NCBI GenBank assembly: GCA_018350325.1
Contig: JAEVLN010000010.1
Coordinates: 2,790,001-2,854,000, forward strand
Reading direction: 5' to 3'
Source of the DNA: Globodera rostochiensis
Taxonomy: Eukaryota; Nematoda; Chromadorea; Rhabditida; Heteroderidae
DNA: 64,000 nt
The translations under genes and the position numbers were made by a program. Positions 22,900 through 35,500 of this stretch are shown here, piece by piece; the stretch's first letter is position 1; the number at the start of each line of letters is the position of its first letter. A model generated the notes under the pieces. That model did no database searches and was not told the origin of the DNA. It saw only the letters and a list, made by a program, of their open reading frames with translations.

Positions 22900-23240
22900 C
22901 CAGCTGCTCGAGCGCAGCGCAACGCACTTTGATCTCGATGATTTGCTTTTGTAAGTCGTCCACCGTTTCTTGAAGCCGAACACTCAATGCTTGTTGCTCA
23001 TGCAGTTGGCCTTGCAGCTCAACATTGTCTGACACCAATCGAACATTTTCTGCCCGAAGTGCCTTTTTCTCCTGCTCGTCGTGACCCATCATCGATTGGA
23101 GTAGCTTTAGTTTTTCACCCAGACCAATCAACAGTTGTTTGTCTTGCAAGAGGGCTTCGCTGTGTTCCTTTTCCTCCGTGCACTTGGTGAACGTGCCAGA
23201 TTTGTCCATGTCCAGTTGTTGTTTGTGCCGACACCTAAAA
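22900..23240 (-). CDS. Coiled-coil protein fragment, copy 1
   Basis: About 110 residues with strong heptads and no helix breakers (for example LQSMMGHDEQEKKALRAEN, VELQGQLHEQQALSVRLQE) and high GC3, unlike the surrounding DNA. The frame stays open upstream of its Met (RHKQQLDMDKSGTFTK) to a TAGGTGTCGG boundary, so the piece is probably one exon of a larger gene captured by the repeat. It is flanked on both sides by repeat sequence; partner exons are not seen. Family unknown. Confidence 0.5.
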
Positions 23241-23695
23241 ATGGGGTAAAAAGATGTAGACGCGAAGGATTTTGATTTTTTAAAATTGGGGATCGGATTT
23301 CATCTTTTCCAAAAAGGGTTTCGGCGAAAACAATAAGTCAAAATTTAAAAATTTTTCACTGGCGCCTTTCGGCACAGCCGACCCTTCTCCCCAGAAAAGA
23401 AGAATTCCCAAACAAAATCTGTTTGAAAAGGTTCTTTTCCGTTTATGAGGCAACAAAAAAATCTTTTTTAAAGCAACAAATATGTCTTTATGTGTTTCTT
23501 GGGGTAATCGGGAGTATGGGTTAGGGGTTCGAACCTGGCCCCGAGGGGTTCGGCCTAGAGTGCGGCGCGGGATTGATCTCGCGCGGGATTTTGCGGAATC
23601 CCGCGCCGCATTTTTTGCGATTTGCGGGATTAATCCCGCAAATCCGATCCCCCACGAGATTTTGATTTGTAATCCCGCAGCGGGATCCGCAACTG

Positions 23696-24330
23696 GAGGG
23701 GAGGGGGCGGCTGGCGGACCCATGCCCCCAGCAGAACGGCCAGCCACTCCGCTGGAGGGGAGGGGGCGGCTGGAGGACCCCTGCCCCCAGCAGAATGGCT
23801 AGCCACTCCGCCGGAGGGGAGGGGACGGCTGGCGGACCCCTGCCCCCAGCAGAACGGCCAGCCACTCCGCTGGAGGGGAGGGAGCGGCTGGCGGACCCCT
23901 GCCCCCAGCAGAACGGCCAGCCACTCCGCTGGAGGGGAGGGGGCGGCTGGCGGACCCCTGCCCCCAGCAGAATTGCTAGCCACTCCGCTGGAGGGGAGGG
24001 GGCGGCTGGCGGACCCCTGCCCCCAGCAGAACGGCTAGCCACTCCGCTGGAGGGGAGGGGGCGGCTGGCGGACCCCTGCCCCCAGCAGAACGGCCAGCCA
24101 CTCCGCTGGAGGGGAGGGGGCGGCTGGCGGATCCCTGCCCCCAGCAGAACGGCCAGCCACTCCGCTGGAGGGGAGGGGTCGGCTGGCGGACCCCTGCCCC
24201 CAGAAGAACGGCCAGCCACTCCGCTGGAGGGGAGGGGTCGGCTGGCGGACCCCTGCCCCCAGAAGAACGGCCAGCCACTCCGCTGGAGGGGAGGGAGCAG
24301 CTGGCGGACCCCAACCCCCAGCAGAATGGC
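23696..24330. repeat. GC-rich minisatellite in tandem unit 1
   Basis: About eleven units of the CAGAACGGCCAGCCACTCCG family. Long open frames on both strands are artefacts of the unit length. Confidence 0.93.
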
Positions 24331-24529
24331 TAAGGAGGGATATTAAAATATAAATAAAAAAATAAATTATAACAGCGGAAGGGGCTCAAACCTACACCAA
24401 ATAAAATTAGTCAAAGAGTTTCACCACTCAGCTACTGGACAAACCATTGGATTTGGTGAAATACGAATAAAAGTCAAAGAAATATAAAGGCAAATCGTCT
24501 CAAACCTCAGCAAAAAAAAACAACGGATG

Positions 24530-24945
24530 CAACGGTTAACCGCAGTTTTAGTGGTCATAACCGTTAACCGACCGTAACCGTCCATCCTCGAAATCTCATA
24601 ACCGTTAACCGCCCGTAACCGCGGCCTTCCGCCGGAGGGGAGGGGACGGCTGGCGGACCCCTGCCCCCAGCAGAACGGCCAGCCACTCCGCTGGAGGGGA
24701 GGGAGCGGCTGGCGGACCCCTGCCCCCAGCAGAACGGCCAGCCACTCCGCTGGAGGGGAGGGGGCGGCTGGCGGACCCCTGCCCCCAGCAGAATTGCTAG
24801 CCACTCCGCTGGAGGGGAGGGGGCGGCTGGCGGACCCCTGCCCCCAGCAGAACGGCTAGCCACTCCGCTGGAGGGGAGGGGGCGGCTGGCGGACCCCTGC
24901 CCCCAGCAGAACGGCCAGCCACTCCGCTGGAGGGGAGGGGGTTTA
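24530..24945. repeat. hAT-end fragment joined to a further minisatellite array
   Basis: ACCGTTAACCGACCGTAACC motifs (24535-24625) are the subterminal repeats of the hAT-like family at 10.3 kb. They run straight into about five minisatellite units (24634-24941). Confidence 0.85.
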
Positions 24946-25339
24946 CGAACGCGATGTGGCGTCTTTATAAAATTAATCAGTGTATTGAACTTAACAAGTG
25001 ATTTTTATCAGATTTTGTCAATGAATAAAATTTTTAAATATTTAATCTCTTTCTAACACTTTCATGATTAAAATCTAACAAAGCGCGTTCGATCAGAGTA
25101 ATTTTTTTCTGTTTTATTGCGCATTAGTTTTATTTTTAAGAGAGGGGGTGGGGGTTCAGCGGTGCCGACAGGCGCCGCCGAGGAAAAAAAAAATCGAATA
25201 TTTAACGCCTTTATGCTGAGAAAAATCGTCCGAATTTTAGGTAATAGAGTACTAAAATAAACTAATTTTTTATGTAAACACTTAGAATTTTATTTTTTAT
25301 AGCTAAAATTTTTGCAAAAAATGTAAGAATACTAAAAAG

Positions 25340-25600
25340 GAGGGATATTAAAATATACAAAGAAATATAAAGGCAAATCGTCTCAAACCTCCGCAAAAAA
25401 AAACAACGGATGCATCGGTTAACCGCAGTTTTAGTGGTCATAACCGTTAACCGACCGTAACCGTCCATCCTCGAAATCTCATAACCGTTAACCGCCCGTA
25501 ACCGCGGCCTTTTAAAATTCCATAACCGTTAACCGCGGGTAACCGCGGGTATCCGCGGATAACCGCGGTTACGGGTAACCGTGCACAGGCCTGGGAAATA
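25340..25600. mobile_element. hAT-like element end (TTAACCGCGG family)
   Basis: Palindromic ACCGTTAACCGCGGGTAACC motifs end at GTAACCGTGCACAGGCCTG, close to the perfect terminus of the 10.3-kb element. The partner end is not found, so this is truncated. The same is seen at 30355-30495. Confidence 0.6.
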
Positions 25601-27654
25601 CTAAGGTGGCAATGTTTAGATAAACCAAATATTCATCAAAAACGGTTCAGCTTTGCACAGCGGCTCAAAAAACGAGATGTGTGCCAATAAATAGAGAGTT
25701 CGAGAGAATTAAACAAATTTCCTTTCTTTCTCTAACTTTCTCTCATTTGGCGTTCTATCTCACCTTTTTCAACAATAAAAAAAAGCATCCCGAACTTCGA
25801 TACGCTTAACTTCATTTGTATACGGCGAATCCGTCTCAAACTTTTACCATCTCTTGAGAACAAAATAACTTAGCGTTTTTCAGTATTATGGTTAATGAAT
25901 GCGGCCCAGGATTCTTGGAAAAAATATTTTCCAAACATTTATTTTTTTATGAATTAGATGGAAAAAAGAAAAGTTTGGGCCGAGAAAGGGACAGCAAAAC
26001 GACGAAAGAGGAAGTTCTTGGTCCATAGAAGCTATTTGTAAGCAAGAGCTAAGCGATTGGATAGCTCTCGAGAAGGTTATGCCCAGAAATGCTAAATCGA
26101 CGAAATAGTGTGCAAAAGTGAGAGGGACGGTTAGACACACTAGAGTAACGAGAGAGAACGTGTAACAAACACTGGGTTGCATCCCAGCAGTTGTATGCAA
26201 CCCATAGAATGATTATATTACTTTTTTGGGGAACTGATGAATCAATTCAGCGAAAAATAGTAATTGAATGGAGGGGATTCGAACCCATGCCCCTTTTTTT
26301 GTTGAAAAGCTTACAGACCACTAAGCCAAAATTCAAATCTTTTCCGAACTAGAGCCCCAAAATCGAGCCGCTGTGTTTGATAAAAATTCAAAATTTATAA
26401 GAGGATCGGACGGGATAAAATTCTCATGTAAATTTAAACTATTGCCCCATGCCCAGGTTTCTGAAACAAAAGGAATCCGGTCGGTTTACCCTAATTAGTG
26501 TTGAACCATCGCACCGGTCGTAAGATGCTCTAATCGGTCGCGTTTTGATAAATTTTAATCAACGTGATCGAAAAAAACACTTCTGTTTTTTGTTGTCATG
26601 GAAAGTGAATCGGCTGTCAGCAATCGCCCGGGGGGAGGGGGGGGGGTGATCGGACTAAAATTCCGGGGCGGGGTGATCGGACGAATAACAATCAAAAGCC
26701 ATTCGCACTCTCAACAGCAGCCTAAGCTCAAGTGTCAATACATATGACACGACGACAAATGGTCCTAAGCCAAAATCGGGCAAAAGTCGGAAGAGCCGAA
26801 TTCATATAAAATTTCATCAAACTTCCAAAAAAACATTTCTCTAGGTTTGTTTTGATGCTGAAACCGAATTTTGATCAATAATGTTGTAGCAAAGCACTTA
26901 AACAGCTTTTTGAACCGGTTAAGTTAGCTTTGAAATCGCCATTTTTCCGTAATAAATCAATATTTTTGGCATTTTTCTTGAGAAAAATGCAATTTCGCAA
27001 CTTTTGTATTATTTAAATTTATTTACCATTATTTAAATACTTTGTACAGTATGTGCCTGCCTACTCATTGTTCTGCTAAATACGGTAGGAACATTAATTA
27101 TTTTATTTGACCAAGTCAATTCAATTTAACGGTTAATGGGTGTGTGGGCTGCACAGCAGGGATGTGTATCGTATCCTATCATAATCGTAAATATCGTAAT
27201 TTAGAGCCATATGGTATCGTATTTTCGCTAAAAAGCACCCGTATCGTAATTTTTGAGGTCCAAGATTCGAGAGGGGGGTCGGCGGTGCCGATAGGCGCCG
27301 CCGAGAAATTTTTGAATTTTTTACTCAATTTGTTAACAGATTTTCATCCAAAAGTTAACAACGGGACTCCGCGCTACGCGACAAAATTGGTCGATCTCGG
27401 CCAAATTTATTTAATTAATTGTTACCACTCTTTAATGATTTCAAATTGATATTTTTAAATTAATTTTAATATATTTTTAATCTTTTTAAATGGTTTTGTT
27501 AATTTTCAGCCTCCTATCGGATTCGTTGCAGAACTTCAAATTCGAACTTTATTCATTCGCTATAACTGTTACAAGTTGTTGAGAACTGCAAATATATGAT
27601 TTATCGGATTGATGATGTCAGTGATAACCAGTAATGGATCCCGCTCAGTACCAC

Positions 27655-28599
27655 TCAGCAGATTTCGACGCGTTTTTCGTAGAAGTCCAAAATCATCTAA
27701 ATTGAAAACGGAGAAAAGAAAGCATTGAAAAACGCAGGCATTTTGGGCTTACAAACCGAGTCAGAGGTGAAAGTTTTACCTTGGCCGTTGACTCTTTCTT
27801 CCGCAAAAGTTTCGTCGGCACAAATTCCGTTGCCTCCTGATTGTCCGTGTACGTTAGCAAAACCATCATGTTCCCGGACTCTTCGTGCTTCATTAGTCCA
27901 ATGATCCCTTTAAATTGTTTTTGTACTTAGGTCAGCAAGAAAATTGGTTTAGATTCATGAATAAGAACCCCAATACTTACGATCAGGTACTGCTCCGTGC
28001 TCTTCGATGTGGTAGCGCTCCTTAGTCACTGAAATCGATCAGTTAATTGCGGTTGGCACCTCGACAATTTTGGATCAATCCCCTCCCCCGACGATCGTTC
28101 TAACTAGATGATTTTTCTTGCTGTCAAGCCATACAGGCCTCCCCAGTGTACTCAATATTTTTTTAGGTTTATTAATAAATCCAAATAAAAAATGTTTTTT
28201 TTTCTAAAATTTTATAGGCTGTAGAAAAAAATGAAATCAGAAAACAATAATGATGTCACTGCACCAATCTTACCAAATGTCGGTGTCGCATCGGTTGCCC
28301 CTTGTTTTTTAGCACCCTTGTCGGCACCCTTGTCGGTTGCCCCTCGTTTTTTAGCACCCTTGTCGGCACCCTTGTCGGTTGCCCCTCGTTTTTTAGCACC
28401 CTTGTTGGCACCCTTGTCGGTTGCCCCTCGTTTTTTAGCACCCTTTTTTTGGTTCATTCGGCCTGCCATTTTGCTGCTTTTTGTCTCAACATAACCGTGC
28501 GTTGCCTCAAATTCCGAGATCAATTCTGGGCAATGCAAACTTTCAATCTAAAAATATCAATTATTATTTTACCTTATCGATCTCGACTGTATTCAAATG
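27655..28599 (-). CDS. HP1-like chromodomain/chromoshadow gene, 3' part, copy 3
   Basis: Same five exons and open frame as the copy at 21.6-22.5 kb, including the four-repeat hinge and the five-base T-run at the chromoshadow acceptor. The differences seen are in non-coding sequence. It is likewise truncated upstream of the chromodomain tail. Confidence 0.75.
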
Positions 28600-28990
28600 T
28601 TAAAACTAGAGACCAGTCTTGAGCTTTTCGAGACGAGATTCTCAAAAAAATCTCGAATTCGAATCTCACTCGAAAAATATCAGGCCGGAACAGTCGAGAT
28701 TCGAGATTTTTGATGAAATATAAATTTTTTTCCATTTTCCCAATTCCACCAAATTTTGGTAAGGGTAAGCAGGGAGCGCACTAGAAGCATGTTTGCAAAA
28801 TAAATATTTTACTGCATTTTTGAACATTTTGTAAAGTGTCCTTATTTTTGCCACCAAAATCTTATTTTTTGCCCTTGATGCCCTTATTTTTGAAAATTTT
28901 CGATGCGACCCCGCCTAAAAATCGATTTTTTTCTAAATTTCAAAAATGTGCACCACTAAAAATGGGCTTTTTTCAAGACTAAAAATTCTG

Positions 28991-29331
28991 CCAGCTGCTC
29001 GAGCGCAGCGCAACGCACCTTGATCTCGATGATTTGCTTTTGTAAGTCGTCCACCGTTTCTTGAAGCCGAACACTCAATGCTTGTTGCTCATGCAGTTGG
29101 CCTTGCAGCTCAACATTGTCTGACACCAATCGAACATTTTCTGCCCGAAGTGCCTTTTTCTCCTGCTCGTCGTGACCCATCATCGATTGGAGTAGCTTTA
29201 GTTTTTCACCCAGTCCAATCAACAGTTGTTTGTCTTGCAAGAGGGCTTCGCTGTGTTCCTTTTCCTCCGTGCACTTGGTGAACGTGCCAGATTTGTCCAT
29301 GTCCAGTTGTTGTTTGTGCCGACACCTAAAA
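28991..29331 (-). CDS. Coiled-coil protein fragment, copy 2
   Basis: Same reading frame as the copy at 22.9-23.2 kb with silent substitutions only where I compared them, which fits very recent duplication. Confidence 0.5.
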
Positions 29332-29576
29332 ATGGGGTAAAAAGATGTAGACGCGAAGGATTTTGATTTTTTAAAAGTGTTTCTTGGGGTAATCGGGAGT
29401 ATGGGTTAGGGGTTCGAACCTGGCCCCGAGGGGTTCGGCCTAGAGTGCGGCGCGGGATTGATCTCGCGCGGGATTTTGCGGAATCCCGCGCCGCATTTTT
29501 TGCGATTTGCGGGATTAATCCCGCAAATCCGATCCCCCACGAGATTTTGATTTGTAATCCCGCAGCGGGATCCGCA

Positions 29577-30155
29577 ACTGGAGGGGAGGGGGCGGCTGGC
29601 GGACCCATGCCCCCAGCAGAACGGCCAGCCACTCCGCTGGAGGGGAGGGGGCGGCTGGAGGACCCCTGCCCCCAGCAGAATGGCTAGCCACTCCGCCGGA
29701 GGGGAGGGGGCGGCTGGCGGACCCCTGCCCCCAGCAGAACGGCCAGCCACTCCGCTGGAGGGGAGGGAGCGGCTGGCGGACCCCTGCCCCCAGCAGAACG
29801 GCCAGCCACTCCGCTGGAGGGGAGGGGGCGGCTGGCGGACCCCTGCCCCCAGCAGAATTGCTAGCCACTCCGCTGGAGGGGAGGGGGCGGCTGGCGGACC
29901 CCTGCCCCCAGCAGAACGGCTAGCCACTCCGCTGGAGGGGAGGGGGCGGCTGGCGGACCCCTGCCCCCAGCAGAACGGCCAGCCACTCCGCTGGAGGGGA
30001 GGGGGCGGCTGGCGGATCCCTGCCCCCAGCAGAACGGCCAGCCACTCCGCTGGAGGGGAGGGGTCGGCTGGCGGACCCCTGCCCCCAGAAGAACGGCCAG
30101 CCACTCCGCTGGAGGGGAGGGAGCAGCTGGCGGACCCCAACCCCCAGCAGAATGG
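29577..30155. repeat. GC-rich minisatellite in tandem unit 2
   Basis: About ten units, aligned unit by unit with 23696-24330 but one fewer, so copy number has changed since the duplication. Confidence 0.93.
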
Positions 30156-30983
30156 CTAAGGAGGGATATTAAAATATAAATAAAAAAATAAATTATAACA
30201 GCGGAAGGGGCTCAAACCTACACCAAATAAAATTAGTCAAAGAGTTTCACCACTCAGCTACTGGACAAACCATTGGATTTGGTGAAATACGAATAAAAGT
30301 CAAAGAAATATAAAGGCAAATCGTCTCAAACCTCAGCAAAAAAAACAACGGATGCAACGGTTAACCGCAGTTTTAGTGGTCATAACCGTTAACCGACCGT
30401 AACCGTCCATCCTCGAAATCTCATAACCGTTAACCGCGGGTAACCGCGGGTATCCGCGGATAACCGCGGTTACGGGTAACCGTGCACAGGCCTGGGAAAT
30501 ACTAAGGTGGCAATGTTTAGATAAACCAAATATTCATCAAAAACGGTTCAGCTTTGCACAGCGGCTCAAAAAACGAGATGTGTGCCAATAAATAGAGAGT
30601 GCGAGAGAATTAAACAAATTTCCTTTCTTTCTCTAACTTTCTCTCATTTGGCGTTCTATCTAACCTTTTTCAACAATAAAAAAAAGCATCCCGAACTTCG
30701 ATACGCTTAACTTCATTTGTATACGGCGAATCCGTCTCAAACTTTCACCATCTCTTGAGAACAAAATAACTTAGCGTTTTTCAGTATTATGGTTAATGAA
30801 TGCGGCCCAGGATTTTTGGAAAAAATTATTTTCCAAACATTTATTTTTTTATGAATTAGATGGAAAAAAGAAAAGTTTGGGCCGAGAAAGGGACAGCAAA
30901 ACGACGAAAGAGGAAGTTCTTGGTCCATAGAAGCTATTTGTAAGCAAGAGCTAAGCGATTGGATAGCTCTCGAGAAGGTTATG

Positions 30984-31625
30984 CCCAGAAATGCTAAATC
31001 GACGAAATAGTGTGCAAAAGTGAGAGGGACGGTTAGACACACTAGAGTAACGAGAGAGAACGTGTAACAAACACTGGGTTGCATCCCAGCAGTTGTATGC
31101 AACCCAAAGAATGATTATATTACCTTTTTGGGGAACTGATGAATCAATTCAGCGAAAAATAGTAATTGAATGGAGGGGATTCGAACCCATGCCCCTTTTT
31201 TTGTTGAAAAGCTTACAGACCACTAAGCCAAAATTCAAATCTTTTCCGAACTAGAGCCCCAAAATCGAGCCGCTGTGTTTGATAAAAATTCAAAATTTAT
31301 AAGAGGATCGGACGGGATAAAATTCTCATGTAAATTTAAACTATTGCCCCATGCCCAGCTTTCTGAAACAAAAGGAATCCGGTCGTTTTACCCTAATTAG
31401 TGTTGGACCATCGCACCGGTCGTAAGATGCTCAAAATCGGTCGCGTTTTGATAAATTTTAATCAACGTGATCGAAAAAAACACTTATGTTTTTTGTTGTC
31501 ATGGAAAGTGAATCGGCTGTCAGCAATCGCCCGGGGGGAGGGGGGGGGGTGATCGGACTAAAATTCCGGGGCGGGGTGATCGGACGAATAACAATTAAAA
31601 GCCATTCGCACTCTCAACAGCAGCA
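30984..31625. repeat. Tandem segmental duplication, unit 3 (partial)
   Basis: Repeats the first 640 bp of units 1 and 2, then diverges after CTCTCAACAGCAGC into unique sequence. Confidence 0.88.
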
Positions 31626-32316
31626 CCCGTTCATCCCATCAACACATTTGCTCTCAATTTTTTGCGGCAATTGGCGATGGGCAAACAAACAAGAGCAGCA
31701 GCTGCACATTTTGATTAAATAGACTATGAGTGTGCAAGAACATTTTTCAAAAGTACAAATACATAAATAAACTTAGTTCGAGATTTTTTGGAATCCCGTG
31801 GATGAATTTGGGATCCTGACACCGGGATTACGACCGACAATTTATTGAGGATTTTCGGGATTGGCCGAGATTTCAATCGCGAAAAATCGGGTTGGCCAGT
31901 CTCTTTGATTGTGCTTGGTCTTATCAATGCATATTAATAATTCAAATCAAAATCACAAGAATGAGAAAGATAGTTGTTGTTGTTGTGTTGTTGTTGTTAT
32001 TGCTCGATGTTGGTTGGGGAGTGCAGCAGTGGGACTAAAAATCTTAAAAAATTCTCCACAAAATTTTGTAAAAATGCTCGATAATTTTCAGAAAAATTGT
32101 CTCAACCATAGTCCAATACAAATTTCTTTATTTGAGAAATTTTTTGATCAATATTTTTGATCAGCTTTGATACTACCATTAATTTGGAAAATTTTCACAA
32201 AAAAAACACCTGGTGAACCGGCACATTCAACGTTCAGAGAGAACATTTGAATGTGCATTAAAGCCAATATTTCACAAAAAAATTTAAATTTAAACAATTT
32301 TTTCAACATTGACATT

Positions 32317-32526
32317 TTGATGGAGAATAATTCCGACCTCGTATTGACCCGTTCGCCAATGTTCATAACACAGCCGAGCACGTCGAGCTCCGGCTCTCTT
32401 TTTCAAACGAAACGTGTCTCATTTATGAAGCGTTTTGATCTAAAACCAATGCCCGCCAAGCGTAGTCGAAAACATGCACTATTCAGTTTTGTTGGACTAG
32501 TCTATACCTCTAATTTAAGAATTTGA
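32317..32526 (+). other. ORF leading into the satellite
   Basis: MENNSDLVLTRSPMFITQPS opens a frame that continues into the first satellite unit (FQTKRVSFMKRFDLKPMPAK, then RSRKHALFSFVG). The upstream part is unique and has a natural composition, so the satellite unit may derive from the 3' end of a gene starting here. No family is recognised. Confidence 0.3.
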
Positions 32527-35500
32527 ACTTTCGAACGAAACTGACTCATTTATGAAGGGTTTTGATCAGAAACCAATGCCCGCCAACCGTAGTCGAAAAC
32601 ATGAAATATTTCAGTTTTGTTGGACTAGTCTATATCTCTAATTTAAGCATTTAAACTTTCAAACGAAACGTGTCTCATTTATGAAGCGTTTTGATTAGAA
32701 ACTAATGCCCGCCAACCGTAGTCGAAAACATGCAATATTCAGTTTTGTTGGAATAGTCTATGCCTCAAATTTAAGAATTTGAACTTTCAAACGAAAGGTG
32801 ATTCATTTATGAAGCATTTTGATCTAAAACCAATGCCCGCCAACCGTAGTCGAAAACATGCACTATTCAGTTTTGTTGGACTAGTCTATACTTCTAATTT
32901 AAGCATTTAAACTTTCAAACGAAACGTGTCTCATTTATGAAGCGTTTTGATCAGAAACCAATGCCCGCCAAGCGGAGTCGAAAACATGCAATATTCAGTT
33001 TTGTTGGACTAGTCTATATCTCTAATTTAAGCATTTAAACTTTCAAACGAAACGTGTCTCATTTATGAAGCGTTTTGATCTAAAACCAATGCCCGCCAAG
33101 CGTAGTCGAAAACATGCACTATTCAGTTTTGTTGGACTAGTCTATACTTCTAATTTAAGCATTTAAACTTTCAAACGAAACGTGTCTCATTTATGAAGCA
33201 TTTTGATCTAAAACCAATGCCCGCCAACCGTAGGCGAAAACATACAATATTCAGTTTTGTTGGAATAGTCTATGCCTCAAATTTAAGAATTTGAACTTTC
33301 AAACGAAAGGTGATTCATTTATAAAGCATTTTGATCAGAAACCAATGCCCGCCAACCGTAGTCGAAAACATGCAATATTCAGTTTTGTTGGACTAGTTTA
33401 TTCTTCTAATTTAAGCATTTAAACTTTCAAACGAAACGTGTCTCATTTATGAAGCGTTTTGATCAGAAACTAATGCCCGCCAACCGTAGTCGAAAACATG
33501 CACTATTCAGTTTTGTTGGACTAGTCTATACCTCTAATTTAAGAATTTGAACTTTCGAACGAAACTGACTCATTTATGAAGGGTTTTGATCAGAAACCAA
33601 TGCCCGCCAACCGTAGTCGAAAACATGCACTATTCAGTTTTGTTGGACTAGTCTATACCTCTAATTTAAGAATTTGAACTTTCGAACGAAACTGACTCAT
33701 TTATGAAGGGTTTTGATCAGAAACCAATGCCCGCCAACCGTAGTAGAAAACATGCAATATTCAGTTTTGTTGGACTAGTCTATATCTCTAATTTAAGCAT
33801 TTAAACTTTCAAACAAAACGTGTCTCATTTATGAAGCGTTTTGATCAGATACTAATGCCCGCCAACCGTAGTCGAAAACATGCACTATTCAGTTTTGTTG
33901 GACTAGTCTATACCTCTAATTTAAGAATTTGAACTTTCGAACGAAACTGACTCATTTATGAAGGGTTTGATCAGAAACCAATGCCCACCAACCGTAGTCG
34001 AAAACATGCAATATTCAGTTTTGTTGGACTAGTCTATACTTCTAATTTAAGCATTTAAACTTTCAAACGAAACGTGTCTCATTTATGAAGCGTTTTGATC
34101 AGAAACTAATGCCCGCCAACCGTAGTAGAAAACATGCAATATTCAGTTTTGTTGGACTAGTCTATATCTCTAATTTAAGCATTTAAACTTTCAAACGAAA
34201 CGTGTCTCATTTATGAAGGGTTTTGATCAGAAACCAATGCCCGCCAACCGTAGTAGAAAACATGCAATATTCAGTTTTGTTGGACTAGTCTATATCTCTA
34301 ATTTAAGCATTTAAACTTTCAAACGAAACGTGTCTCATTTATGAAGCGTTTTGATCTAAAACCAATGCCCGCCAAGCGTAGTCGAAAACATGCACTATTC
34401 AGTTTTGTTGGACTAGTCTATACCTCTAATTTAAGAATTTGAACTTTCGAACGAAACTGACTCATTTATGAAGGGTTTTGATCAGAAACCAATGCCCGCC
34501 AACCGTAGTAGAAAACATGCAATATTCAGTTTTGTTGGACTAGTCTATATCTCTAATTTAAGCATTTAAACTTTCAAACGAAAGGTGATTCATTTATGAA
34601 GCATTTTGATCTAAAACCAATGCCCGCCAACCGTAGTCGAAAACATGCACTATTCAGTTTTGTTGGACTAGTCTATACTTCTAATTTAAGCATTTAAACT
34701 TTCAAGCGAAACGTGTCTCATTTATGAAGGGTTTTGATCAGAAACCAATGCCCGCCAACCGTAGTCGAAAACATGCACTATTCAGTTTTGTTGGACTAGT
34801 CTATACCTCTAATTTAAGAATTTGAACTCTCAAACGAAAGGTGATTCATTTATGAAGCATTTTGATCTAAAACCAATGCCCGCCAACCGTAGTCGAAAAC
34901 ATGCACTATTCAGTTTTGTTGGACTAGTCTATACTTCTAATTTAAGCATTTAAACTTTCAAACGAAACGTGTCTCATTTATGAAGCGTTTTGATCAGAAA
35001 CCAATGCCCGCCAAGCGGAGTCGAAAACATGCAATATTCAGTTTTGTTGGACTAGTCTATATCTCTAATTTAAGCATTTAAACTTTCAAACGAAACGTGT
35101 CTCATTTATGAAGCGTTTTGATCTAAAACCAATGCCCGCCAAGCGTAGTCGAAAACATGCACTATTCAGTTTTGTTGGACTAGTCTATACTTCTAATTTA
35201 AGCATTTAAACTTTCAAACGAAACGTGTCTCATTTATGAAGCATTTTGATCTAAAACCAATGCCCGCCAACCGTAGGCGAAAACATACAATATTCAGTTT
35301 TGTTGGAATAGTCAATGCCTCAAATTTAAGAATTTGAACTTTCAAACGAAAGGTGATTCATTTATGAAGCATTTTGATCTAAAACCAATGCCCGCCAACC
35401 GTAGTCGAAAACATGCAATATTCAGTTTTGTTGGACTAGTCTATACCTCTAATTTAAGCATTTAAACTTTCAAACGAAACGTGTCTCATTTATGAAGCAT

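Larger units (their letters stand above)
19990..26081. repeat. Tandem segmental duplication, unit 1 (about 6.1 kb)
   Basis: It begins at CCCAGAAATGCTAAATCGACG and restarts with the same sequence at 26082 and 30984. Contents in order: tRNA-like segment, hairpin element, HP1-like copy, coiled-coil fragment, CGCGGGAT repeat, minisatellite. It is about 1.2 kb longer than unit 2 because it holds an extra minisatellite array and a copy of 19655-19985 at 24.64-25.27 kb. Confidence 0.9.
26082..30983. repeat. Tandem segmental duplication, unit 2 (about 4.9 kb)
   Basis: Near-identical to unit 1 from 19990 on, offset about 6092 bp. It lacks about 110 bp at 29377 (the hairpin-bearing part of the CGCGGGAT repeat) and the extra inserts of unit 1. 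Confidence 0.9.

Noticed and set aside
22865..23802. Overlapping plus-strand ORFs opposite the coiled-coil exon and repeat
   Set aside because: Shadows of the minus-strand coding frame; third-position bias is on the minus strand.
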